DNA of 64,000 nucleotides, from assembly GCA_023953905.1 (NCBI GenBank), contig JAMLJA010000002.1, positions 1 through 64,000 on the forward strand, written 5' to 3'. The stretch is from Rhizobiaceae bacterium (GTDB taxonomy: Bacteria; Pseudomonadota; Alphaproteobacteria; Rhizobiales; Rhizobiaceae). The position numbers and the translations under genes were made by a program. Positions 57,894 through 64,000 of the stretch are shown piece after piece; position 1 is the first letter of the stretch, and every line of letters begins with the position of its first letter. The notes below the pieces were generated by a model. It searched no databases and was not told the origin of the DNA. It saw only the letters and a list, made by a program, of their open reading frames with translations.

Positions 57894-59120
57894 ATGGCAG
57901 ATTCCAACGCGCAGTCCCGATCGCCCTCTTCCGACAAGGCGAGCTTTGTATGGAACGATCCATTCCTGATCGAAGGTCAATTGTCGGAGGACGAGCGCGC
58001 GATCCGTGATGCGGCGGCCGCATTCGCGGCAGACAAGCTGGCCACGCGTGTCGAGGACGCCTATCTCAACGAGAAGACAGATCCAGCCATTTTCCGGGAA
58101 ATGGGCGAAGCGGGCCTCTTGGGCATCACGGTCCCCGAGGAATATGGCGGGCTCGGCGCCAACTACGTGACCTATGGTCTCGTGGCGCGCGAGGTCGAGC
58201 GCGTCGATTCCGGTTATCGCTCCATGATGAGCGTTCAGTCCTCGCTCGTCATGTATCCGATCCATGCCTACGGATCCGAGGAACAGCGCAAGAAGTATCT
58301 GCCGAAGCTCGCCTCGGGCGAATTTATCGGGTGCTTCGGCCTGACCGAGCCGGAAGCCGGTTCCGATCCCGGGGGCATGAAGACCCGAGCGGAAAAGATC
58401 GCGAATGGCTATCGCCTGAACGGCTCCAAGATCTGGATTTCAAACGCCCCCATCGCCGACGTGTTCGTCATCTGGGCAAAGCTCAAGGACGAGGCCGGCA
58501 AGGATGTCATTCGCGGCTTCGTGCTGGAGAAAGGCATGAAAGGACTGTCCGCGCCCAAGATCGAGGGCAAGCTGTCTCTGCGCGCCTCGATCACCGGTGA
58601 AGTGGTGATGGAGAACGTCGAGGTGGGCGAAGATGCCCTGCTGCCCAATGTGTCCGGTCTGAAGGGGCCGTTCGGATGCCTCAACCGCGCCCGCTACGGT
58701 ATTTCCTGGGGTGTCATGGGTGCTGCTGAAGACTGCTGGTTCCGCGCCCGCCAGTACGGACTGGATCGCAAGCAGTTCGGCAAGCCACTGGCTGGCATGC
58801 AGCTCTATCAGAAGAAGCTGGCCGACATGCAGACCGAAATCGCGCTCGGCCTTCAGGCATCCTTGCGCGTCGGGCGCCTGATGGACGAGCATAGCATGGC
58901 GCCGGAAATGATCTCGATCATCAAGCGCAACAATTGCGGCAAGGCGCTGGATATAGCTAGGCAGGCACGCGATATGCACGGAGGCAACGGCATCCAGATC
59001 GGCTACCATGTGATGCGCCATGCGGCCAACCTAGAGACGGTCAACACCTATGAAGGCGCGCACGACGTGCACGCTCTCATCCTCGGGCGGGCGCAAACTG
59101 GCCTTCAGGCGTTTTTCTGA
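57894..59120 (+). CDS. gcdH: glutaryl-CoA dehydrogenase
   Basis: A 408-residue acyl-CoA dehydrogenase. The C-terminal [19 protein letters not shown] with catalytic Glu387 is specific to glutaryl-CoA dehydrogenases, as are [19 protein letters not shown] and the FAD-contact [14 protein letters not shown]. It oxidises and decarboxylates glutaryl-CoA to crotonyl-CoA in lysine/tryptophan breakdown and hands electrons to ETF. It is divergent from the LysR gene. Confidence 0.95.
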   Translation: MADSNAQSRSPSSDKASFVWNDPFLIEGQLSEDERAIRDAAAAFAADKLATRVEDAYLNEKTDPAIFREMGEAGLLGITVPEEYGGLGANYVTYGLVAREVERVDSGYRSMMSVQSSLVMYPIHAYGSEEQRKKYLPKLASGEFIGCFGLTEPEAGSDPGGMKTRAEKIANGYRLNGSKIWISNAPIADVFVIWAKLKDEAGKDVIRGFVLEKGMKGLSAPKIEGKLSLRASITGEVVMENVEVGEDALLPNVSGLKGPFGCLNRARYGISWGVMGAAEDCWFRARQYGLDRKQFGKPLAGMQLYQKKLADMQTEIALGLQASLRVGRLMDEHSMAPEMISIIKRNNCGKALDIARQARDMHGGNGIQIGYHVMRHAANLETVNTYEGAHDVHALILGRAQTGLQAFF

Positions 59121-59242
59121 GACTATCGGGCGGGATGATTGCGCGCAGACTTTGGCGCGCGCAGCAAGTGCTATAGCAATGGCGACAATGGCGCGCTATC
59201 TAGTCCGCTTGAAGTCATCCCCGACCTATTCCGGAAGTCTCC

Positions 59243-60733
59243 ATGCCGATTACGAGCCGTTCCTTTGTCAGATGGAACTCGTTCCTGTTCGCAATCGGTC
59301 TTTTGGCGCTTGTGGTCCTCATTGGCGCGACATTCTGGTTGATTGCGCGCACGTCCGACTACGCTGACGCCGCCTTGACCGCCCGACAGGTCCGGGCTGA
59401 CATCGCGGATCTGAAATCCCTCGTTCAGGATGCTGAAAGCAGCCAACGGGGATTTTTGCTCACCGCTAACGATAGCTATCTCGGGCCTTTCGAACTGGCC
59501 CGCCAGGAAATCCCTTCCAAACTGGATTCATTGAGGGTGTATGTCACCCAGGAGCCGGCATTGGCGGAAGGCATGGCGGCACTCTCCACGCGCATAAATG
59601 CCAAACTCGACGAGTTGTCGAACACCGTTGCGCTTGCCCGCGCCGGACGTACTCAAGAAGCGCTCGCTATAGTCGACGGCGGGGCGGGCCAGAAGCTCAT
59701 GGATGAGGCGAGAGATCTGTTCGATACGCTCATAGACGGAGCGGACCGGCGCTTTGCCAGCAGCATCGCAGCTCAGCAGGACAGCGCCAACGCACTGAAT
59801 TGGGTGGCATTGGCGGCTACGGGTGTCATTCTCGTGGTCGTCGGCAGCGCGGCATGGATCGTCCTCAACTACACGCGCGATCTGGCAAGTGCGCGTGTAG
59901 AAATTGAGACTCTCAACACAGGACTTGAGGAGAAAGTGCGCGAGCGCACCGTGGAACTCGGCCGCGCGAACGACGAGATCCAGCGATTTGCCTACATCGT
60001 CACCCATGATCTGCGGGCCCCACTCGTCAACATCATGGGATTCACGAGCGAGTTGGAAACGAGCATTGCGCCCATCAAGGAACTCGTGACCGGTTTGGAG
60101 GAAGAAGGGCGCGAGATCGGCGAGGCAAAACTGATCGTCGCCGAGGATTTGCCCGAGGCCATCGGTTTCATCAGATCCTCGACCCGCAAGATGGATGGGC
60201 TGATCAATGCGATCCTGAAACTCTCGCGCGAGGGGCGCCGGCCGCTCAAACCGGAACGCCTGGAATTGCAACCTCTGCTCGGATCATGTGTTGATGTCAT
60301 TCAGCATCAGGTGAACGACGCGGGAGGAGAGGTCACTCTCGACATTCGCGTCTCACACATCGTCTCTGATCGCATGGCGCTCGAACAAATAGTAGGCAAC
60401 ATGCTCGACAACGCCGTGAAATACTCTGTGCAGGATCGTCCGCTTCGGATAATGGTGCGCGCGTTGCCCACGCTCGTCAATTTTGTCACCATCGAAATCG
60501 AAGACAACGGACGCGGGATTGCCGAACAGGACCATGAACGCGTATTTGATTTGTTCCGCCGCTCTGGGACACAGGACAAAGCTGGTGAAGGCATTGGCCT
60601 CGCGCATGTGCGCTCGTCGGTACGCAATCTCGGCGGCGACATCACGCTGGAATCGCGCCTCGGCGAGGGTACAACGTTCAAAATCAATCTCCCGCGCGAT
60701 CTCCGCACGGTTACACGGAGCAATGCGGCATGA
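59243..60733 (+). CDS. CHASE3-domain sensor histidine kinase
   Basis: A 496-residue membrane kinase. Two spans (about 12-34 and 188-208) flank a periplasmic helical CHASE3 domain (DAESSQRGFLLTANDSYLGPF is its hallmark). A coiled linker leads to a HisKA domain with the phosphoacceptor His255 in YIVTHDLRAPL, then an ATPase domain with NMLDNAVKYS, DNGRGIA and GEGIGLAHVRSSV. The style resembles Cph1-type/bathy-like kinases that use small Rcp1-like receivers. The stop overlaps the response regulator start (ATGA), so the two are probably partners. Confidence 0.9.
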   Translation: MPITSRSFVRWNSFLFAIGLLALVVLIGATFWLIARTSDYADAALTARQVRADIADLKSLVQDAESSQRGFLLTANDSYLGPFELARQEIPSKLDSLRVYVTQEPALAEGMAALSTRINAKLDELSNTVALARAGRTQEALAIVDGGAGQKLMDEARDLFDTLIDGADRRFASSIAAQQDSANALNWVALAATGVILVVVGSAAWIVLNYTRDLASARVEIETLNTGLEEKVRERTVELGRANDEIQRFAYIVTHDLRAPLVNIMGFTSELETSIAPIKELVTGLEEEGREIGEAKLIVAEDLPEAIGFIRSSTRKMDGLINAILKLSREGRRPLKPERLELQPLLGSCVDVIQHQVNDAGGEVTLDIRVSHIVSDRMALEQIVGNMLDNAVKYSVQDRPLRIMVRALPTLVNFVTIEIEDNGRGIAEQDHERVFDLFRRSGTQDKAGEGIGLAHVRSSVRNLGGDITLESRLGEGTTFKINLPRDLRTVTRSNAA

Positions 60734-61176
60734 ACAATGAGGCAAGAGCTGTCACCATCGTCATGGTGGAGGACGATGAAGGCCACGCGCGCCTGATCGA
60801 GAAGAACATTCGCCGCGCCGGGGTCAATAACGAGATCATCCCCTTTACCAACGGTACCGACGCGCTGAATTACATGTTCGGGCCGGACGGATCGGGCGAG
60901 GTGAGCGCCGGACGCCATCTTCTCATTCTGCTCGACCTCAATCTGCCCGACATGACGGGCATCGATATTCTCGAACGCGTGAAAGCCAACCAGCACACTA
61001 AGCCGGCCCCGGTGGTCGTGTTGACGACCACCGACGACGCGCGCGAAATCCAGCGCTGCTATGAACTCGGCGCAAATGTCTACATCACCAAGCCGGTCAA
61101 CTATGAGGGATTCGCAAACGCCATTCGTCAGCTGGGACTGTTCTTTTCGGTGATGCAGGTGCCGCAGACGCTCTGA
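60730..61176 (+). CDS. single-domain response regulator (Rcp1-like)
   Basis: A 148-residue receiver with no output domain. The acidic pair is in MVEDDEGHARLIEKN, phospho-acceptor Asp69 in LLDLNLPD, and Lys120 in YITKPVN. It resembles Rcp1, the partner of bacteriophytochromes. The gene overlaps the kinase by 4 bases and is followed after one base by the receiver-HWE kinase. Confidence 0.92.
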   Translation: MNNEARAVTIVMVEDDEGHARLIEKNIRRAGVNNEIIPFTNGTDALNYMFGPDGSGEVSAGRHLLILLDLNLPDMTGIDILERVKANQHTKPAPVVVLTTTDDAREIQRCYELGANVYITKPVNYEGFANAIRQLGLFFSVMQVPQTL

Positions 61177-61177
61177 C

Positions 61178-62215
61178 ATGCCGGACGTTCAGGTTCACAT
61201 CCTATATGTTGATGACGATCCGGCACTTGTTCGCCTTGTCGAAAAGGCGGCCGTTCGACGTGGCTATCTTCTGACTCATGCGAAGGACGTTCAGGATGGC
61301 TTGAGCAAGCTGGATTCGCTGAAATGCAACGTGGTTGTCCTTGACCATCATCTGGGAAGCGAAACCGGCTTGGACTTCCTGAAGGCACGTACCAAGGCAG
61401 AGGGAATGCCGCCGGTGATTTACGTCACGGGTTCCACCGAGGCCACCGTCGCGGTCAACGCGCTCAAGGCCGGAGCCTTCGACTACGTCACCAAATCTGC
61501 TTCGGGCGATTTTCTGGAACTGCTGTTCAACGCTATCGAGGCGGCCCTCGCACGGGCCGCACTTGAACGAGCCAAGATCAAGGCCGAAAACGAGGTACGC
61601 GAAGCGCGTGACCGCGCGGAACTGATGCTTCGCGAAGTCAATCACCGCATCGCAAACAGCCTTGCGATGGTCGCGTCGCTCGTACGCATGCAGGCATCGA
61701 TCGTCACAGATACCGCTGCTGTCGCCGCACTGACGGAAACTCAGGTGCGGATCAAGGCGATATCGGGCGTACACCGTCGTCTCTACAGGTCCACGGATGT
61801 CGGACAGGTTTCCTTGAACGAATATATCGAAGATCTGGTCGAGGACCTTCGGAGCAGCGTGCAAGTGGATGGCTCCTCGAGCGGCATTGAACTGGTGGTC
61901 GAGCCGTTGATCGTTTCAACCGATAAGACAGTCGCGATCGGGGTGGCAGTGACGGAGCTTGTGACCAACGCGCTGAAATATGCATATGATTCTCATGCAC
62001 CCGGTCAGGTCCGCGTTATCGCACGGGCGTTGGACGGAGGCATGGCTTCGGTCAGCGTTGAGGACGACGGCGTTGGATGGACCGGGTCCGGCAAGCCGCG
62101 AGGAACGGGTTTGGGCACCAAGATCGTTTCGGCGATGATGACAAGCCTTAACAGCCAACTGGTCTATCAGCCGATGGCAAAAGGCACCCGCGCCACCTTT
62201 GAATTCGCGCTTTGA
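61178..62215 (+). CDS. receiver-HisKA_2 (HWE-type) histidine kinase
   Basis: A 345-residue soluble protein with reversed architecture: an N-terminal receiver (Asp56 in VVLDHHLG, Lys106 in YVTKSA) followed by a coiled linker (115-150) and a HisKA_2 domain with His156 in LREVNHRIANSLAMVASLVRMQ-type text, then a short HATPase_c_2 domain (N-box TELVTNALKYAY, G-box GTGLGTKIVSAMM). HWE/HisKA_2 kinases often feed the PhyR-based general stress response in alphaproteobacteria. It probably receives phosphate or a signal from the CHASE3 kinase and relays it; that link is inference. Confidence 0.9.
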   Translation: MPDVQVHILYVDDDPALVRLVEKAAVRRGYLLTHAKDVQDGLSKLDSLKCNVVVLDHHLGSETGLDFLKARTKAEGMPPVIYVTGSTEATVAVNALKAGAFDYVTKSASGDFLELLFNAIEAALARAALERAKIKAENEVREARDRAELMLREVNHRIANSLAMVASLVRMQASIVTDTAAVAALTETQVRIKAISGVHRRLYRSTDVGQVSLNEYIEDLVEDLRSSVQVDGSSSGIELVVEPLIVSTDKTVAIGVAVTELVTNALKYAYDSHAPGQVRVIARALDGGMASVSVEDDGVGWTGSGKPRGTGLGTKIVSAMMTSLNSQLVYQPMAKGTRATFEFAL

Positions 62216-62227
62216 TGAGAGCCTAGG

Positions 62228-62581
62228 TCAGCCGTCGCCCCACTGATTTGCGAGTGCCAACGCACAGGCGCGCGCAATCGGCCAGCTTGGCTCGGTTTGG
62301 CCAATCGGTGTCGCCCACCCGGCATTTTGAATTACACCTGGACGGTTACGGCTATAGGCCACCTTCAGTTCGGCAATCACTTTCTGGCTCGCATCCGCAC
62401 GTGACTGCTCAAGGCAATAGGGTGTCCAGCTCGCCGCGAGCGCCGCATCTGCCGCATCCGCTGATAATCGGCTCGCCGCCTCCACGCTGGTCCACCCGCC
62501 CCATCCGAAACCGACGATAGCTGTCATTGCCGCACCGGCCACAGCACTGAGGCCAGTATTTATGGCCCATCCGAAACGCAT
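62228..62581 (-). CDS. small membrane-anchored protein, function unknown
   Basis: A 117-residue protein with an N-terminal membrane span (MRFGWAINTGLSAVAG then AAMTAIVGFGWGGW) and a soluble domain with CLEQSRADASQKVIAEL and WATPIGQTEPSWPIAR, two cysteines in all (PYC and RAC), possibly a periplasmic disulfide. The ATG at 62581, seven bases after the stop of the 55-residue gene, fits operon spacing better than a TTG at 62623. The last gene of the small-protein run; converges with the kinase trio. No domain recognised. Confidence 0.65.
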   Translation of the reverse strand: MRFGWAINTGLSAVAGAAMTAIVGFGWGGWTSVEAASRLSADAADAALAASWTPYCLEQSRADASQKVIAELKVAYSRNRPGVIQNAGWATPIGQTEPSWPIARACALALANQWGDG

Positions 62582-62588
62582 TTGTATC

Positions 62589-62756
62589 TCACTGTTCTGA
62601 ATTGCTCGACTGAGCTGTTTCAAATTTGATCGCCTTAACTGGCAATGGCTGCAAGGTCATGCTGGTGGCAACGAAATAGAGAAAGAACGCCATCATCGCG
62701 GCGACCAGCGCCGCTAACACAATCACATCGATCCCGAAGGATGAGGAACGCCTCAT
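62589..62756 (-). CDS. 55-residue single-span membrane protein
   Basis: A short gene of 56 codons. The protein starts MRRSSSFGIDVIVLAALVAA and has one hydrophobic helix (about residues 9-32, ending AFFLYFVATS), with two positive residues at the N-terminus (inside) and a polar C-terminal tail ending SSNSEQ. The start ATG overlaps the stop of the 103-residue gene upstream (ATGA), strong evidence of translation. The next gene begins 7 bases after its stop. Function unknown. Confidence 0.72.
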   Translation of the reverse strand: MRRSSSFGIDVIVLAALVAAMMAFFLYFVATSMTLQPLPVKAIKFETAQSSNSEQ

Positions 62757-63064
62757 CGTGGACCGGCGACAGCGGACGCCCGACCCTGCGAGGTTGCAAT
62801 CTCTTCGACGTGCGAATTAGCCCCGGCGCCAAAGCGGCCGTCGTCCGCGGGCTCATCCGCCACGAGACTTCCAATCAGGCGAAGAAGCGCTTTGCATTCG
62901 GGTGAAGAGGCGTTGCCGTCGAGAAATTTGGAAATCGCTATATTTGAAAGACTGCCATCAGAAGCTGAATTTGCTTCATGACGAACAAATCCTGCAATCG
63001 ATTCATTTCGTGCGAGAAGCCACCGATCGCCGCTCGAGCTTATATGAAACTGCAGGAATTTCAT
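62753..63064 (-). CDS. 103-residue conserved small protein, cytoplasmic
   Basis: A soluble protein with MKFLQFHISSSGDRWLLARN at the start and ECKALLRLIGSLVAD in the middle; the last 25 residues look disordered. The N-terminal wording (GDRWLLAR, VRHEAN) resembles a small family I recall from other Rhizobiales without known function. It precedes the 55-residue gene with a 4-base overlap. A GGA about nine bases before the ATG could serve as ribosome-binding site. Confidence 0.65.
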   Translation of the reverse strand: MKFLQFHISSSGDRWLLARNESIAGFVRHEANSASDGSLSNIAISKFLDGNASSPECKALLRLIGSLVADEPADDGRFGAGANSHVEEIATSQGRASAVAGPR

Positions 63065-63114
63065 GTTCTAGTCCACGAAAAGCCTGTTGCGAGGCAGAGC
63101 CTCGACCAGGCATC

Positions 63115-63234
63115 TCAGGAAGGTTGAAAATACCAGAGCGTTAAAAATCCGGCCGTCCCCGCCACAGACGTCAACACCAGCACGACAAACGCGGCCTCTG
63201 AAACCAGCGCCTTTGCAGTCCGACCAAATGACAT
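63115..63234 (-). CDS. 39-residue single-span membrane protein (candidate)
   Basis: A 40-codon frame, MSFGRTAKALVSEAAF onward, with a helix of about 20 hydrophobic residues (AAFVVLVLTSVAGTAG to LTLWYF) and a positive N-terminus, ending QPS. AGG lies about eight bases before the ATG. It is 50 bases upstream of the 103-residue gene on the same strand and could open the same transcript. Its short length leaves real doubt. Confidence 0.5.
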   Translation of the reverse strand: MSFGRTAKALVSEAAFVVLVLTSVAGTAGFLTLWYFQPS

Positions 63235-63364
63235 CACGCATGCCTGAATTCAGGCGCATGATTGCGGGCGTGTTGTTCAACGCTTTCGCCATTGCGGCAT
63301 CGGCCAAAAGTCGATCGCACGGCTGGCGCTCGGGATTTGAAACCGACACTCGGCGCGGAATTGG

Positions 63365-63547
63365 TCACAGCAGCCTGTTGTCATCGACAATCTGTCGAAT
63401 ACGGCGCTTGGCACCGACGGTGTCATTGCGGTGGGCGCGAAGCAAAAATCTGTCGCTATGCGAAACCGGTGCTTGCTTCTTGCGACCATTGGCAATCGCC
63501 ATCGGCTTGTCGTTTGACTTCAAATGCCTCAGCTTGAGCCCAAACAT
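63365..63547 (-). CDS. 60-residue basic protein (candidate)
   Basis: MFGLKLRHLKSNDKPMAIAN onward, Arg/Lys-rich (for example HRNDTVGAKRRIRQ), with a good ribosome-binding site AGGGAGA about six bases before the ATG. No domain recognised and no overlap with other genes. Codon use was not checked, so this could be chance. Confidence 0.35.
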   Translation of the reverse strand: MFGLKLRHLKSNDKPMAIANGRKKQAPVSHSDRFLLRAHRNDTVGAKRRIRQIVDDNRLL

Positions 63548-63880
63548 CTCTTTCTCCCTGGCACTTGATTTTGTTGCATGTGTTCTGCCGCGATGACGCG
63601 CGACGTCAGATGCGGCGAAAATGTTTCGCGCACACGACTATCGAAGATCTAGGAATAAATTGGCGGGTCGAAGTCTCTGACACCGCAAAGAGCCAAACTG
63701 GCCCAAACCACCGACAACTTTTACTATGGACCTCTGGGTCGCCAATCACAAGGCATTTGTTGACCGAGCGACAAATACTTCGCTCATTCCAGTCAAACAC
63801 GCGCGATCAGCGATATTTCATGCGAGCCACACGAGTGATCAGCCCCAAAACCATTCCGGTCGCGATGTATTCACCCAACC
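63548..63880. other. 333-base stretch without convincing gene
   Basis: AT content rises here and the longest open frame (plus strand from 63565) has low-quality composition without a ribosome-binding site. I see no RNA gene, repeat or terminator I can support. Confidence 0.5.
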
Positions 63881-64000
63881 CTAATGGGCAAGAACATCTT
63901 CAATATTGACGCCGGTCTTGATACGAAACGCTTCGCGAGACAGCACAAATTCGTGCCAGAAGGTCGCCGAGGCGCTGACGCTGGTCGGGCAAAACAACAG
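63881..64000 (-). CDS. possible C-terminal end of an unidentified gene (partial)
   Basis: Reading into the window from its right edge on the minus strand, 39 codons are open to a TAG at 63881-63883; the last residues are SREAFRIKTGVNIEDVLAH. The sequence looks protein-like but two other readings of this edge, one on each strand, are also partly open, and no family is recognised. Confidence 0.3.
   Translation of the reverse strand: MLFCPTSVSASATFWHEFVLSREAFRIKTGVNIEDVLAH

Noticed and set aside
63087..63596. 169-codon open frame on the plus strand in the right-hand end
   Set aside because: Arg/Ser-rich, no ribosome-binding site, and antisense to the small membrane-protein candidate and the 60-codon frame on the minus strand, which have better signals.

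Overview
The window reads as a chromosomal segment of an alphaproteobacterium of the order Hyphomicrobiales (Rhizobiales), most likely Phyllobacteriaceae-like (Mesorhizobium/Nitratireductor/Chelativorans type). The reasons are high GC and dense coding; an Omp25/Omp31-type barrel; aerobic cobaltochelatase cobS/cobT beside J-domain and BolA genes; the argH-lptM-lysA-DUF4175 and hisC-tyrC-DUF2125 neighbourhoods; PstA with a large periplasmic insert; and an HWE/HisKA_2 kinase. Species cannot be fixed by reading alone. I saw no tRNA, rRNA, IS element, phage gene or CRISPR array; this looks like core chromosome rather than an island.

Layout. 0-4.2 kb: end of etfA, an MFS exporter, a 3-hydroxyacyl-CoA dehydrogenase (with an altered catalytic residue) and an outer-membrane barrel. 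4.2-8.4 kb: ugpBAEC glycerol-3-phosphate uptake operon on the minus strand, preceded by a possible Pho box. 8.6-17.2 kb: tlpA, argH, lptM, lysA, a large glutamine-rich DUF4175 membrane protein and an LTA-synthase-like phosphoglycerol transferase. 17.2-24.4 kb: hpt, ftsE-ftsX-ydcF-plsC, gloB, a methyltransferase and an AroE-like dehydrogenase. 24.4-34.8 kb: SLC13 transporter, hisC-tyrC, DUF2125, ChaC-like, EamA, DUF3108, rpmB, yhhQ, a spermidine-synthase-like protein and a phytase-like esterase. 34.8-39.6 kb: cobT, cobS, J-domain, bolA and two small envelope proteins. 39.7-44.5 kb: xylose-type ABC transporter (xylF-xylH-xylG) divergent from a ROK repressor, with two matching palindromes between them. 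44.5-50.8 kb: pstSCAB-phoU-phoB with a strong Pho box upstream of pstS. 50.9-57.8 kb: a five-PAS hybrid kinase, htpG and a LysR regulator. 57.9-59.1 kb: gcdH. 59.2-62.2 kb: a three-gene signalling operon (CHASE3 kinase, lone receiver, receiver-HWE kinase). 62.2-63.2 kb: a run of very small minus-strand genes, two below 60 codons, ending in a sparsely coding stretch to the window edge.

How parts fit together. PhoB encoded here probably controls both pstSCAB and ugpBAEC in the same window. GcdH and the acyl-CoA enzymes feed electrons to ETF, whose alpha subunit opens the window. FtsEX, PlsC, the LTA-synthase-like enzyme, DUF4175, LptM and several small lipoproteins make much of 10-40 kb envelope-related. 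Three ABC operons (ugp, xyl, pst) share one design: a GC-rich stem-loop directly after the periplasmic binding-protein gene, expected to keep that gene's expression above the permease genes.

The least explained parts are the four-gene small-protein cluster at 62.2-63.2 kb, the adjacent kinase trio, the large hybrid kinase sitting where phoR often lies, and the dehydrogenase whose catalytic histidine is a glutamine.
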